Source: Lachnospiraceae bacterium UBA3386 (GTDB lineage: Bacteria; Bacillota; Clostridia; Lachnospirales; Lachnospiraceae). From it: 5,024 bases of DNA. Location of the stretch: positions 9,533 through 14,556 of the forward strand of contig DEPS01000139.1 in assembly GCA_002358875.1 (NCBI GenBank), read 5' to 3'. Each line of letters opens with the position of its first letter. The stretch's first letter is position 1. The position numbers and the translations under genes were made by a program. The notes beneath the pieces are model-generated. The model ran no database searches and was not told where the DNA came from. It saw only the letters and a program-made list of their open reading frames with translations. Below, piece after piece: positions 5,021-5,024 of this stretch.

Positions 5021-5024
5021 AAAA

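Noticed and set aside
1..5024. CRISPR array, insertion sequence, tRNA or attachment site
   Set aside because: No regularly spaced repeats, transposase or integrase sequence, or tRNA-like cloverleaf could be found on either strand.

Overview
The window looks like chromosomal DNA of a Gram-positive, low-to-mid GC anaerobe of the Clostridia, most plausibly Lachnospiraceae. The basis is gene content: a spore-photoproduct-lyase-like radical SAM protein, a class B sortase with YGHH and LSTC motifs, and a Cys-anchored MglB-like lipoprotein. GAGGAG/GGGAGG-type ribosome binding sites and TGn-TATAAT promoters agree with this. The assignment is inference; there is no rRNA or other taxonomic marker here.

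Layout: (1) 1-834, plus strand: a radical SAM gene of the SPL-like group, cut by the left edge. (2) 835-984: a convergent spacer with a strong two-way terminator, a second inverted repeat that interlocks with it, and an 11-bp tandem duplication. (3) 985-1857, minus strand: a cytoplasmic alpha/beta hydrolase resembling feruloyl/cinnamoyl esterases. (4) 1858-2114: a divergent promoter region with extended -10 elements on both strands and a 20-bp operator-like palindrome. (5) 2115-4334, plus strand: a two-gene operon, an MglB-like lipoprotein with a repetitive Ala/Glu/Thr/Gly tail and, 3 bp later, a class B sortase. (6) 4354-4386: a second two-way terminator. (7) 4385-4795, minus strand: a small PaaI-like hotdog thioesterase with a good promoter at 4917-4945. 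The last bases may be the leader of another plus-strand gene outside the window.

How the genes work together: the only clear functional unit is the lipoprotein-sortase operon, which points to the cell envelope. The lipoprotein has a sugar-binding-protein fold with a recognisable calcium loop, but several positions that hold sugar in E. coli MglB appear changed, and no permease or ATPase gene accompanies it. It carries no sortase sorting signal, so the sortase's substrate must be encoded elsewhere or the link between the two is indirect. The radical SAM, hydrolase and thioesterase genes look like unrelated single-gene units separated by terminators.

No mobile element, CRISPR array, tRNA or rRNA was seen. 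The observations most worth following are the lipoprotein-sortase pairing with its degenerate ligand pocket, the palindrome before the operon promoter, and the interlocking inverted repeats at 838-942.
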